Part shown: piece after piece, positions 46,239-54,225 of the stretch
Layout of the letters: the number at the start of each line of letters is the position of its first letter
Numbering within the stretch: the first letter of the stretch is position 1
DNA from: Bacillus methanolicus
Lineage (GTDB): Bacteria > Bacillota > Bacilli > Bacillales > Cytobacillaceae
DNA length: 64,000 bases
Assembly (NCBI RefSeq): GCF_028888695.1
Contig: NZ_PNFF01000001.1
Coordinates: forward strand, 1,125,501-1,189,500
Direction: 5' to 3'
Position numbers and translations under genes: made by a program
The notes under the pieces: model-generated
Seen by the model: only the letters and a program-made list of their open reading frames with translations
Told to the model about the DNA's origin: nothing
Database searches by the model: none

Positions 46239-47255
46239 ATGGATCGTCTATTTCGTTTATACTTACTTGATTTCACCGGAATTTTCATAATTGGTATTGC
46301 CATTTATTTCTTATCCTTTGGAACAAATATAACGGTTAATAATGAAGCAGGCTGGCAATTCCCCCCTTCTCTATTAAATTTGAATACGATTTTTTTAAGT
46401 ATTTTAATAGAAGCTATGCCATTTGTTTTGATCGGTGTTCTAATTGCCGGTATGATCCAAATTTTTGTTAAAGAAGAGCATATTCAAAAGTGTATTCCTA
46501 AAAATAAATTTTTGGCTGTCATGATGAGCTGCGTCGTCGGAGCATGTTTCCCGGCTTGTGAATGCGGTATGGTGCCGATCGTCCGGAAACTTGTTGCCAA
46601 AGGAGTTCCTATTTACGCAGGAATTGGTTTTTTGCTAACCGGTCCGCTTATTAATCCCATCGTAATTGCCTCAACTTACATGGCATTTGGGAATAATTTA
46701 AAGATCTCACTATTGAGGATGATTATCGGGTTCTTTATCGCGATATTTGTTGCAATAGCTGTGAGCTTCCTCTTTAAAGGCCGTCAGTTTAAAGAGACTG
46801 CCCCGTTAACAGACGTGCATTCCCACTCCAGCGATAAACATATGACGTTTATCGAAAAGTTTTGGAGTATGCTTAAGCATTCGATCGATGAGTTTTTTGA
46901 TATGGGCAGATACTTAATCATTGGGGCATTTTTTGCGGCTTTTGTACAAACATATTTGCCGGCTAAATCGTTGCTTGATGCAGGCAGCGGAGTAGGTTCT
47001 TCCACCCTTGTTATGATGGGACTTGCCTATATTATGTCTCTTTGTTCAGAAGCAGACGCCTTTATCGGAGCATCTTTTTCAAGCATTTTTCCGACCACTT
47101 CTATTTTAGGTTTTCTAGTATTTGGCCCTATGATTGATTTAAAAAATACGATTATGATGCTGAGCGTTTTTCGGACAAGGTTTGTTTTGGGCGTTTTAGC
47201 GATCGTCACGATCTCTGTTTTTACTGCATTGATGCTTCTGCATCCATTTATGTGA
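46239..47255 (+). CDS. ycgR: UPF0718/DUF318 permease (YcgR)
   Basis: 338-residue membrane protein with about eight helices: LNTIFLSILIEAMPFVLIGVLIAGMIQ and GACFPACECGMVPIVRKL carry the conserved CECG motif; a second half begins DMGRYLIIGAFFAAF and contains CSEADAFIGASF. The family is a putative permease seen with TIGR03943 partners (ycgR-ycgQ in B. subtilis). A histidine-containing linker (HSHSSDKHM) connects the halves. ATG 46239 follows GGAGG; the earlier TTG 46227 is only in-frame. Position next to two Zur-boxed genes suggests metal stress, but no Zur box is obvious upstream. Confidence 0.86.
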   Translation: MDRLFRLYLLDFTGIFIIGIAIYFLSFGTNITVNNEAGWQFPPSLLNLNTIFLSILIEAMPFVLIGVLIAGMIQIFVKEEHIQKCIPKNKFLAVMMSCVVGACFPACECGMVPIVRKLVAKGVPIYAGIGFLLTGPLINPIVIASTYMAFGNNLKISLLRMIIGFFIAIFVAIAVSFLFKGRQFKETAPLTDVHSHSSDKHMTFIEKFWSMLKHSIDEFFDMGRYLIIGAFFAAFVQTYLPAKSLLDAGSGVGSSTLVMMGLAYIMSLCSEADAFIGASFSSIFPTTSILGFLVFGPMIDLKNTIMMLSVFRTRFVLGVLAIVTISVFTALMLLHPFM

Positions 47256-47268
47256 GGAGGGGAAAAAG

Positions 47269-48216
47269 ATGCAATTTCATGTTCAGCAGGCCATTAGAGC
47301 ATTCATACTGTTTACTTTTTCCGCTCTAATACTTAAGCTGCATTTTACCGGTGACATGACGAAATTTATTAACCCGAAATACGAAAATCTTAGCCAGGCG
47401 GCAGCTGTAATTTTTCTGTTATTATTTATGGTGCAGCTTACTAGGGTGTGGACATTAACAAAGGAGGAGCACCATTGTCATGACGGGCATGAATGCAGCC
47501 ATCATGATCATGGGGATTCACCATTTTCTTTTAAAAAAGCAATTTCTTATTTCATTATTGTTTTTCCTTTGTTAACCGGAATTTTTCTTCCGGCTAAAGC
47601 GTTGGATGCATCAATCGCCAATAAAAAAGGAGCAATGATTTCCTTATCCAATCAGGCGAAAAACGGCGGACAAATTGATGAAGAAAGCGCCTCCAATGGG
47701 AACCCTTCTGAACCGAATACAGATAACAGCTTGGAGAAAGGTACAAGCAGTACAAATACCCATGATTCAAATGTTCCTGTCAATCCAAATGAAATGACGG
47801 AAGAGGAATACCAGAAGCTAATGAAAGAATTAGAAAATGCCCCGGTCATATTAATGAAAGATCTAGTGTACTCTTCTTATTATGATGCGATCAGTATCGA
47901 TGTCGATAAGTATAAAGGCAGGAAGATTCAACTGAACGGTTTTGTTTATAAAGAGAAAGGGTTTCAGCCGAATCAACTTGTTATCTCACGATTTTTAATC
48001 ACGCATTGTGTCGCTGATGCCGGAATTATCGGGTTTCTTTCTGAATTTCCGGAAGCTTCCACTCTTTACCCTGATACATGGATCGAGGCGGAAGGAACAC
48101 TTGATGTAACCACATATAATGGCACCAAGCTCCCACTAATTAAAATAAACAGTTGGAAAAAAATCGATGAACCGAAAGAGCCTTACCTTTATCCGATTAG
48201 TGTCAAACTTAAATAA
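47269..48216 (+). CDS. ycgQ: TIGR03943-family protein (YcgQ)
   Basis: 315-residue protein: two helices near the N-terminus, then a histidine/cysteine-rich cytoplasmic loop (EEHHCHDGHECSHHDHGD) suitable for zinc binding, another helix, a low-complexity Asn/Ser/Glu linker, and a C-terminal soluble domain with LVISRFLITHCVADAGIIG. Gene order ycgR-ycgQ and the 13-bp gap with GAGGAGG indicate one operon. A role in metal transport or handling is inferred. Confidence 0.85.
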   Translation: MQFHVQQAIRAFILFTFSALILKLHFTGDMTKFINPKYENLSQAAAVIFLLLFMVQLTRVWTLTKEEHHCHDGHECSHHDHGDSPFSFKKAISYFIIVFPLLTGIFLPAKALDASIANKKGAMISLSNQAKNGGQIDEESASNGNPSEPNTDNSLEKGTSSTNTHDSNVPVNPNEMTEEEYQKLMKELENAPVILMKDLVYSSYYDAISIDVDKYKGRKIQLNGFVYKEKGFQPNQLVISRFLITHCVADAGIIGFLSEFPEASTLYPDTWIEAEGTLDVTTYNGTKLPLIKINSWKKIDEPKEPYLYPISVKLK

Positions 48217-48304
48217 AAGCTTTGGGGAAGGAAGCCCTTATTCCTCCCCTTCTCTTACCTCAAATAATAAAGAATGCATTGAACAAAGAGTATTGATAAT
48301 AAGC

Positions 48305-49102
48305 TCATTCATAAACCTTTTGTCTATTACTCTTTGATAATAGTGGTCTATCATTGCTCCACATGACATCCACCGGCAACTCCAAAAACTCTGAAAGCAC
48401 TTGTTCTGATATCAAATCACGGATTTTTCCGGAGGCAAATACTTCTCCCTTTTTTAAAAGAAGGATTTTACTAAATACGGGTAAAATCTCTTCCACATGA
48501 TGGGTAACGTAAAGAAGAGTTGGTCCGCCAGGTGTCGCTGCAATTCTTTCAATATCTTCTAAAAGCAGCTCTCTTGCAATAAAATCAAGTCCGTTTGTCG
48601 GTTCATCTAAAATTAGTAAATCAGGGTCAGTCATGAGTGCTCTAGCAATTAAAACACGCTGCCTTTCTCCTTGCGACAAAGTTCCATATTCTCTATTAGC
48701 AAAATCAAAGCATCCAAACTTTTTTAACAATGAAACGGCTTTTTGTCTGATTTCATCGGTTGGTGTCTCATATAGCCCTATTGAAGCATATGCACCGCTT
48801 AACACAATTTCATACGCATTGTCGGAATCGTAAAATTTTTGCTGTAAGGATGAAGAAACTAGTCCAATTTTTCTCCGAAGGTCTGATTCAAGCGGAACCT
48901 TACCAAACTCTTTCCTAAGTACTACCGCCTTCCCTTTAGTCGGAAAATAATAGGCATTGATCAAATCTAACAATGCCGTTTTACCGGCACCATTTAATCC
49001 GAATAAAACCCAATGCTCGCCTTTTTTCACGTTCCAATTAATATCCTTTAAGATCCATGTTCCATCTCTATTCAGCCATACATTTTCTAACTGTATAACC
49101 AT
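48305..49102 (-). CDS. ABC transporter ATPase (YlmA-like)
   Basis: 265-residue ATPase with Walker A FGLNGAGKTALL, signature LSQGERQRVLIARALM, Walker B LILDEPTNGLD and switch HHVEE. The structure matches YlmA/molybdate-type single-domain ATPases that lack an adjacent permease; here too no membrane partner is next to it. Start ATG 49102 follows GGAGG at ten bases; the longer frame to 49138 is not supported. Target transporter unknown. Confidence 0.82.
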   Translation of the reverse strand: MVIQLENVWLNRDGTWILKDINWNVKKGEHWVLFGLNGAGKTALLDLINAYYFPTKGKAVVLRKEFGKVPLESDLRRKIGLVSSSLQQKFYDSDNAYEIVLSGAYASIGLYETPTDEIRQKAVSLLKKFGCFDFANREYGTLSQGERQRVLIARALMTDPDLLILDEPTNGLDFIARELLLEDIERIAATPGGPTLLYVTHHVEEILPVFSKILLLKKGEVFASGKIRDLISEQVLSEFLELPVDVMWSNDRPLLSKSNRQKVYE

Positions 49103-49304
49103 GTAAGCCCATCCTCCATACATATTTGTATCAAACATTATAAACCTCTATTTACCTTTTGTCTTATAATTAGAATAATTAAGAAAAAAGAAATAAAAAA
49201 ATTTTTATGTAAAAAAGCAGACCAGAAAATACCCATCCATGCCTGCCTTCGCCGTATGATTTTTAATCGAATTTACATCCATGAAATGTATATTGTTGTT
49301 TTGC

Positions 49305-50225
49305 TTAATAAGTTCTTTTTTTCAAAAGAATCGGTTTTTTGATTAACTCTTTCAATGCCTCCAAATTAACAAGTAGAGTTCCACAGATAATCGTTACTGC
49401 ACCTACTGCCATTAACCATGTGACAGCCTCATTATTCAAGAGTGCACCCAATGTTATAGCGATAAGCGGAGAAATATACAGCCATGTAGATGGGAAAACC
49501 GGGTTTGTCTTGGCAACAAGCCAATAAAATAAGCTGTGACCAACCATAGACCCAACGATAATTAAATAAAGGAGAGATCCCATTGCCTTCATGGATATTA
49601 TGGACTCAACATTTATTTTTTCAGTAAACAAGGATAAAACAACGAGAAGAGCTCCGCCATACATCATCTGAGCTGCATTCAATGCTATCGGTGATGTTTC
49701 CTTAAAGACTCCAATAACACGTTTGGAATATAAGGCTCCACTCGCATAACAGACTTCTCCCATTAAAATTACGATGCACCCAAGAAACCAAAGAAGATTT
49801 GTTTCAAATGTAAAGCTAGATGAAAGCAATAAAATAACTCCCGCAAATCCAATGAAACATCCAATTAACGATTTGTTACTAAATTTTTCACGCAAAATAA
49901 ATGTTTGGATTAATAATATCATCATGGGGCCTGTAGCAGATAGCACAGCTGCAATCCCTGAATTCACATACTGTTCAGCCCAATAAAGGGTCGCAAACGT
50001 ACCAAAAGTTAAACCTAAACCTGACAATAGCATCTCCTTTCGAACAAGAAGCGACATATTCGCCTTCCCTTTATTCTTCATCACAATAAATAAAATGAAA
50101 CCTGCCAGAAAAAATCGGATCCCCGCTGACATAAATGGCGGGGCACCTGCATCCACCCCTATTTTTATCGCTAAAAAAGTAGTTCCAAAAATAAAACACA
50201 TGATGAAGTAATTTAGAATGATCAT
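49305..50225 (-). CDS. EamA-family transporter (divergent partner of MocR gene)
   Basis: About 306 residues, ten membrane helices, two EamA repeats: FIMCFIFGTTFLAIKIGVDAGAPPFMSAGIRFFLAG and GEVCYASGALYSKRVIGVFKETSPIALNAAQMMYGG. ATG 50225 follows AAGGAGG. Divergent from a MocR-type regulator across 114 bp with direct repeats, so that regulator probably controls it. May export an amino acid or amine linked to PLP chemistry. Confidence 0.88.
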   Translation of the reverse strand: MIILNYFIMCFIFGTTFLAIKIGVDAGAPPFMSAGIRFFLAGFILFIVMKNKGKANMSLLVRKEMLLSGLGLTFGTFATLYWAEQYVNSGIAAVLSATGPMMILLIQTFILREKFSNKSLIGCFIGFAGVILLLSSSFTFETNLLWFLGCIVILMGEVCYASGALYSKRVIGVFKETSPIALNAAQMMYGGALLVVLSLFTEKINVESIISMKAMGSLLYLIIVGSMVGHSLFYWLVAKTNPVFPSTWLYISPLIAITLGALLNNEAVTWLMAVGAVTIICGTLLVNLEALKELIKKPILLKKRTY

Positions 50226-50266
50226 AAAAATTCCTCCTTTTTCCTTTATCATAATAGGAGGTAAAC

Positions 50267-50294
50267 AGAACAGATTAATTTAAATAGAACAGAT
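50267..50294. promoter_or_regulatory. Direct repeats between EamA and MocR genes
   Basis: AGAACAGAT occurs at 50267 and 50286, 19 bp apart (about two helical turns) in the divergent promoter region. MocR/PdxR regulators commonly bind such direct repeats. Confidence 0.65.
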
Positions 50295-50339
50295 AAGAAA
50301 GGAATCTGTTATGATTTGAATGAAAGGAGCTGAGAACTG

Positions 50340-51770
50340 ATGCCATTGAAAAAGAACTCAAACCGTCTTTTTGAAGATGTGTATGATTATATTGTAAACA
50401 GGATCAATCGCGGGGAATGGAGGGCTCATGAAAAGCTTCCATCTGTTCGTGAATTGGCGAAGGAATTGAATGTGCACCGTCTAACTGTCTTTAAAGCCTA
50501 TCAAAGATTAAAAGAAGAAGAAAAAGTGTATGCGAAAGATAAATCAGGTTATTTTATACATCCAGGCAATTTGGAAGGATTTGAACATTTACAGTCTCCT
50601 ATCTATACTTCACATGTTCAAAGAAGCTATCTTTCAGAAATTCATCAAATACCTGTTACTTATCAGTTTTCTCAGGCACTCATCGATTCAAATCTTTTAC
50701 CAAACCATTATTTTGCAGATTATATTAAGAAGGTATTCGATTTATATCCGAAAGTATTAGGAACCTATTCCACTGTACAGGGTGACGAAGAACTTAGAGA
50801 AGCGTTAGCTCACTACTTCCGTAAGAGGCATCAGTTATATGTCAGTGCCAATGAACTAATCATTACTTCTGGTGCACAACAAGCAATCAACTTAATTTCA
50901 CAAGCATTTATCAAGCCGAGAGATACTGTGTTAATGGAGCGGCCAACCTACAGTGCGGCGATTGATATTTTTCGCCATCAAGGTGCAACGATCATTCCAG
51001 TTGATATTCATCCAAATGGCTATGATCTCGAACAGGTTGAAAAAAATATGAAGCAGTACAAACCTCGTTTATTTTATTTGAACCCGACATTCCATAATCC
51101 AACAGGCTATACCGTTCCTACTGAACAGCGCAAAAAGTTGGCCGAATTAGCCGAACAATACCGGTGTCTTTTAGTAGAGGACGATCCGTTTTATGATATA
51201 TCTTTCGGACATGAACCTCCCTCCCCACTTTTTCGATATGATACTGGCGGATATGTCATATATATTCGCAGCTACAGCAAATACATTGCCCCAGGTTTAA
51301 GGATTGCTTTGGTCGCATGCAGGCAACCTTTAATGAAAATTCTGTTAACGGCAAAATCACTTTCGGATAACGGAACACCATTACTCAATCAAAAGATGTT
51401 TCTTCACTATTTTCTATCAGAAAGAATGCAACAGCACCTTGAAAAGCTGCGTATTGCATTGAACATTAGAAAGGAAATCATGGAAGAAGCGATCGCTTCT
51501 ACGGGCTGGGAGTGGACCAGTCCAAGAGGAGGCCTTAACCTTTGGGTAAAATTACCTGAAGAGGTTTCTGCTCAAACACTCCTATCGAAAAGCATTGAAC
51601 GATCTATTTCATTCGTTCCGGGAAACATATGTGATCCTCTCAATGAGTTGGATTCCTGGTTTCGGTTAAGCTACTCATTTGTAAATGAACAACGATTGAT
51701 AGAAGGGATGAATGAACTTATAGATGTCTATAAATCCGTTTATTTGAAAAGTCAGCCTGACATAAAATAG
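50340..51770 (+). CDS. MocR/PdxR-type regulator (GntR-HTH fused to aminotransferase)
   Basis: 476-residue fusion. Residues 1-75 are a GntR winged helix (WRAHEKLPSVRELAKELNVHRLTVFKAYQRL). The rest is a class-I aminotransferase domain that binds PLP: ITSGAQQAINLISQAF, NPTFHNPTGYTVP, and the PLP lysine in YIRSYSKYIAPGLRIA. Such proteins sense PLP-amino acid adducts. The adjacent divergent EamA exporter is the likely target. ATG 50340 follows AAAGGAG. Confidence 0.93.
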   Translation: MPLKKNSNRLFEDVYDYIVNRINRGEWRAHEKLPSVRELAKELNVHRLTVFKAYQRLKEEEKVYAKDKSGYFIHPGNLEGFEHLQSPIYTSHVQRSYLSEIHQIPVTYQFSQALIDSNLLPNHYFADYIKKVFDLYPKVLGTYSTVQGDEELREALAHYFRKRHQLYVSANELIITSGAQQAINLISQAFIKPRDTVLMERPTYSAAIDIFRHQGATIIPVDIHPNGYDLEQVEKNMKQYKPRLFYLNPTFHNPTGYTVPTEQRKKLAELAEQYRCLLVEDDPFYDISFGHEPPSPLFRYDTGGYVIYIRSYSKYIAPGLRIALVACRQPLMKILLTAKSLSDNGTPLLNQKMFLHYFLSERMQQHLEKLRIALNIRKEIMEEAIASTGWEWTSPRGGLNLWVKLPEEVSAQTLLSKSIERSISFVPGNICDPLNELDSWFRLSYSFVNEQRLIEGMNELIDVYKSVYLKSQPDIK

Positions 51771-51772
51771 TG

Positions 51773-51800
51773 CCTCCCTTCTCATACTATAGTTGGGAGG
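51773..51800 (+). other. Hairpin that pairs with the VanW ribosome site
   Basis: CCTCCC at 51773-51778, right after the MocR stop, is complementary to GGGAGG at 51795-51800, the ribosome site of the VanW gene. The loop is 16 bases. It could hold translation of the second gene low unless ribosomes arrive from the first. Confidence 0.5.
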
Positions 51801-51810
51801 TATATTTCTT

Positions 51811-52734
51811 ATGAAAATTTCATTGATAATTGGTCTATTTATATCACTGCAATCTATCGGTTCAACTGACCATTTGACAGTAGAACATCAAGGAAAAACG
51901 ATCTCTGCCGTCAGCCGGACGGAGTTTTCTCTTCCTTTTCTCGCTGAACCGTTTATTGATCAGGATAAATACAAAGGTTATATGGAAAAACTTGATCAGC
52001 AAGTATATCAAGCTCCAGCTAATGCATTCATTGATCAATACGGAAAAATCATCCCTGAACAGGCAGGGCTTAAGTTAAACCGAACAGCTTTTACAGAACA
52101 TTTTTATACTTATTTTTTCAATAAAGGCCCCTCCCGAATTGAAGTTCCGACCATTTCAATTTATCCAAAAGTCGACAGCGAGCTTCTATCGCAAATAAGG
52201 GAAAAACAGATTGGCCATTATATAACGTATTTTAATCCAAGAAACAAAAATCGTACCCTTAATATTACCCTGGCTGCAGAAGCCATTAATAACCATGTCA
52301 TTTTTCCAAACGAAACATTTTCCTTTAATGGTGTTGTAGGCAAAAGAACGGCTGAAAAAGGATACTTGCCAGCCCCGATTATTGTAAAAGGCGAATTGTC
52401 TGAAGGAGTTGGCGGAGGGATTTGCCAGGTTTCTTCAACACTTTTTAATGCTGTTGATAATGCGGGTATACATATATTGGAAAGGTATTCACATAGCAAA
52501 AGTGTTCCATATGTGCCGGAGGGCCGGGATGCAACCGTAAGTTGGTACGGTCCGGATTTTACTTTTAAAAATAAATACAATCAGCCGATCCTTATTCGTG
52601 CTCATATTTACGGAGGCAAAGTAATTGTTAAGGTTTACTCGTCGGACCAGAACAATTATAAACCTCGCAAAGTATCCCCGGCATCTGATATTCTTCCGAT
52701 GGAAACAATGTACATGGAAGGAATGAAGAATTAA
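51811..52734 (+). CDS. VanW-family protein
   Basis: 307-residue protein with an N-terminal hydrophobic segment (ISLIIGLFISLQSIG), hence secreted or membrane-tethered. The VanW core is ITLAAEAINNHVIFPNETFSFNGVVGKRTAEKGYLPAPII, GVGGGICQVSSTLFNAVDNAGI and ERYSHSKSVPYVPEGRDATVSW. VanW proteins accompany glycopeptide resistance or cell-wall functions; this one stands alone and no van genes are present. Starts at ATG 51811, 41 bp after the MocR gene, possibly co-transcribed. Confidence 0.87.
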   Translation: MKISLIIGLFISLQSIGSTDHLTVEHQGKTISAVSRTEFSLPFLAEPFIDQDKYKGYMEKLDQQVYQAPANAFIDQYGKIIPEQAGLKLNRTAFTEHFYTYFFNKGPSRIEVPTISIYPKVDSELLSQIREKQIGHYITYFNPRNKNRTLNITLAAEAINNHVIFPNETFSFNGVVGKRTAEKGYLPAPIIVKGELSEGVGGGICQVSSTLFNAVDNAGIHILERYSHSKSVPYVPEGRDATVSWYGPDFTFKNKYNQPILIRAHIYGGKVIVKVYSSDQNNYKPRKVSPASDILPMETMYMEGMKN

Positions 52735-52874
52735 CATTCGTAACGAGAGAAAGCATTTCGATGTCATTTCACAAATATTTATTTATTTCAACATTATTCA
52801 AGTTAAATGAACAGATGCCAATACACCATTGTCGTTGGAGTGACAAATGTTGTAAAAAAACATCATTTTATAAT

Positions 52875-52987
52875 GGGGCTGTCTCATAAGGGTCTGACTC
52901 CCTCCAACAATGACAATATATAGAATGGTTTTATTAATGTTTGTCAATGTATTGGTGGGTCTCACCCTTTTCTACTGAGTCAGTCCC
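52875..52987. repeat. Dispersed hairpin repeat, copy A (plus orientation)
   Basis: 52886-52967 aligns over 82 bases to copy B near 22 kb. The outer arms GGGGCTGTCTCA and TGAGTCAGTCCC pair, and inner CTCCCTCCAACAATGACAA pairs partly with the other side, giving a long imperfect hairpin. It contains no coding frame. It lies between convergent VanW and HD genes and may double as a terminator. Confidence 0.85.
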
Positions 52988-52999
52988 ATTTCTGCACTG

Positions 53000-53521
53000 T
53001 CAACTTTTCTCACTAATCCATGCATCAATTTGATTGTCAAGTTGCTGCAGCATTTTAAATGCCCGCTCACTATCAATTTTTCTGTAATGGTGAAGGCCGC
53101 CCGGTTCTTCGTCTTTTTCGTCCGCTAATTTGATAATGTTTTGTAAAGGAGTCCTCACAACCTCTCCTCCCGGTAAAAAGGAATCCGTATGAAAAAGAAT
53201 CGCCAGAGCAATTTCTTTAGCTTTTACAGGATTTTCACCCAAACGAATCAATAATTTATGTGCCCGTTCAGCACCCTTTATAGCGTGTATGTCATTTTGG
53301 CGATAGAGTTCATAATCCCATTTATCGTCTTTATACCATGTATAATGGCCAATATCATGAAGAAAGCCTGCTTTAGCAGCATTATCGACATCGACATTTT
53401 GTTCCTTAGCCAAATGAAAAGCGTGATAAGCTACAGCAATAGCATGAGCCATTCCCGAGCGATTAAGATATTTTTGCGCAATACGATGTTGGTATATTTC
53501 GATTAATTTAACATCTCTCAT
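53000..53521 (-). CDS. HD-domain phosphohydrolase-like protein
   Basis: 173-residue HD-superfamily protein: His residues at AHAIAVAYHAFHLA, FLHDIGHYTWY (HD) and LAILFHTDS supply the metal ligands; D in IKLADEKDEEPGG. Members hydrolyse phosphate esters of nucleotides or PAP-like compounds. Not a cyclic dinucleotide or Cas3 type. Starts behind AAAGGGGTG, monocistronic; a short gap separates it from the RHH gene on the same strand. Confidence 0.8.
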   Translation of the reverse strand: MRDVKLIEIYQHRIAQKYLNRSGMAHAIAVAYHAFHLAKEQNVDVDNAAKAGFLHDIGHYTWYKDDKWDYELYRQNDIHAIKGAERAHKLLIRLGENPVKAKEIALAILFHTDSFLPGGEVVRTPLQNIIKLADEKDEEPGGLHHYRKIDSERAFKMLQQLDNQIDAWISEKS

Positions 53522-53577
53522 GTTATCACCCCTTTAATTTATTCATATGAAAATTGAGACTTGTAGTTGTCACAATA

Positions 53578-53778
53578 TTAATTTCGGAACATTCTTTGTG
53601 CTGATTTTTGTTTTTTCATGATTTCATGCGACTTTTCGATAATGTCCGTTAAGACATCTCCTTTATAGATTCTACCTATTTTTGTATTTTCTTGATAGTA
53701 TGCAACAATTTCATCCAGTTTTTCAACAGTTTCTTTTGATAGTCTTACATTAACCTGTATTTTATTTTGTTGACTCAT
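53578..53778 (-). CDS. Ribbon-helix-helix (CopG/Arc-type) regulator
   Basis: 66-residue protein: IQVNVRLSKETVEKLDEIVAYYQEN is the beta-strand and first helix, YKGDVLTDIIEKSHEIM the second helix. Starts behind AGGGGG. A perfect 13-bp inverted repeat lies 12 bp upstream (53791-53826), consistent with autorepression by a dimer of dimers. No toxin partner is adjacent, unlike an antitoxin. Confidence 0.82.
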   Translation of the reverse strand: MSQQNKIQVNVRLSKETVEKLDEIVAYYQENTKIGRIYKGDVLTDIIEKSHEIMKKQKSAQRMFRN

Positions 53779-53790
53779 GATGAATGCCCC

Positions 53791-53826
53791 CTATCATAAT
53801 GATATTAATTGCCATCATTATGATAG
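53791..53826. promoter_or_regulatory. Palindromic operator upstream of the RHH gene
   Basis: CTATCATAATGAT and ATCATTATGATAG are exact inverted repeats with a ten-base spacer, directly upstream of the RHH start. A third half-like site ATGCTATCATT follows at 53841-53851, with ATAGCAT/ATGCTAT as a further inverted pair (53823-53847). Confidence 0.85.
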
Positions 53827-53985
53827 CATAAAGCTAGCAAATGCTATCATTTTAATACTTTTTTGTTTTTTTTTTTTTTGCGTAAAAATATCGAAATATT
53901 CATATTGTTGGCAAATTGAGGTGCGTTATAAAAAATCAGGACAACAAAAAGCGGGTTTATTTTGGTGATCTGTCTATAATATTCT

Positions 53986-54023
53986 TGAAAAAGCCACAGT
54001 TTAAATCTAGCTGTGGCATTTTT
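53986..54023. terminator. Terminator downstream of the phosphoesterase gene
   Basis: GCCACAG/CTGTGGC stem, 11-base loop, flanked by A-run and T-run on the two sides so it can serve either strand. Confidence 0.75.
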
Positions 54024-54076
54024 CGTTTATACTATTTTATAACAAAACAATGTTCTGTTTCACTCTTTCTTACATA

Positions 54077-54093
54077 ACATAACAATGTTATGT
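54077..54093. repeat. 17-bp palindrome ACATAACAATGTTATGT
   Basis: Perfect inverted repeat (8+1+8) with partial extra copies TACATAACAT and CATGTTATAA beside it. Lies in the otherwise empty 53779-54225 gap. Nature unknown; could be a protein binding site. Confidence 0.6.
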
Positions 54094-54177
54094 CATGTTA
54101 TAAACTCCCCTTTATGCAAAAAAGGAGAACCTTTTGGTAAAGGCCTCCCTTTTTCTCATTTGAATTTATTGTAATTA

Positions 54178-54212
54178 AGGGCCAGATTCCTCCGATCCTT
54201 ATGAGACAGCTT
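54178..54212. repeat. Internally deleted copy of the dispersed repeat
   Basis: Its reverse complement joins GCTGTCTCATAAGG, the left end of copy A, directly to ATCGGAGGAATCTGGCCCTT, close to the right end of copy B (ATTGGAGGGGTCTGTCCCTT). The middle of about 60 bases is missing. Confidence 0.65.
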
Positions 54213-54225
54213 CGTGTGCTGTGTC

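Noticed and set aside
53000-53778. HD-domain gene plus RHH gene as a toxin-antitoxin pair
   Set aside because: Gap of 57 bp, order RHH then HD but HD is a normal phosphohydrolase-like protein with its own ribosome site; no toxin features.
53863-53880. Long T-tract as a terminator
   Set aside because: No stem precedes it.
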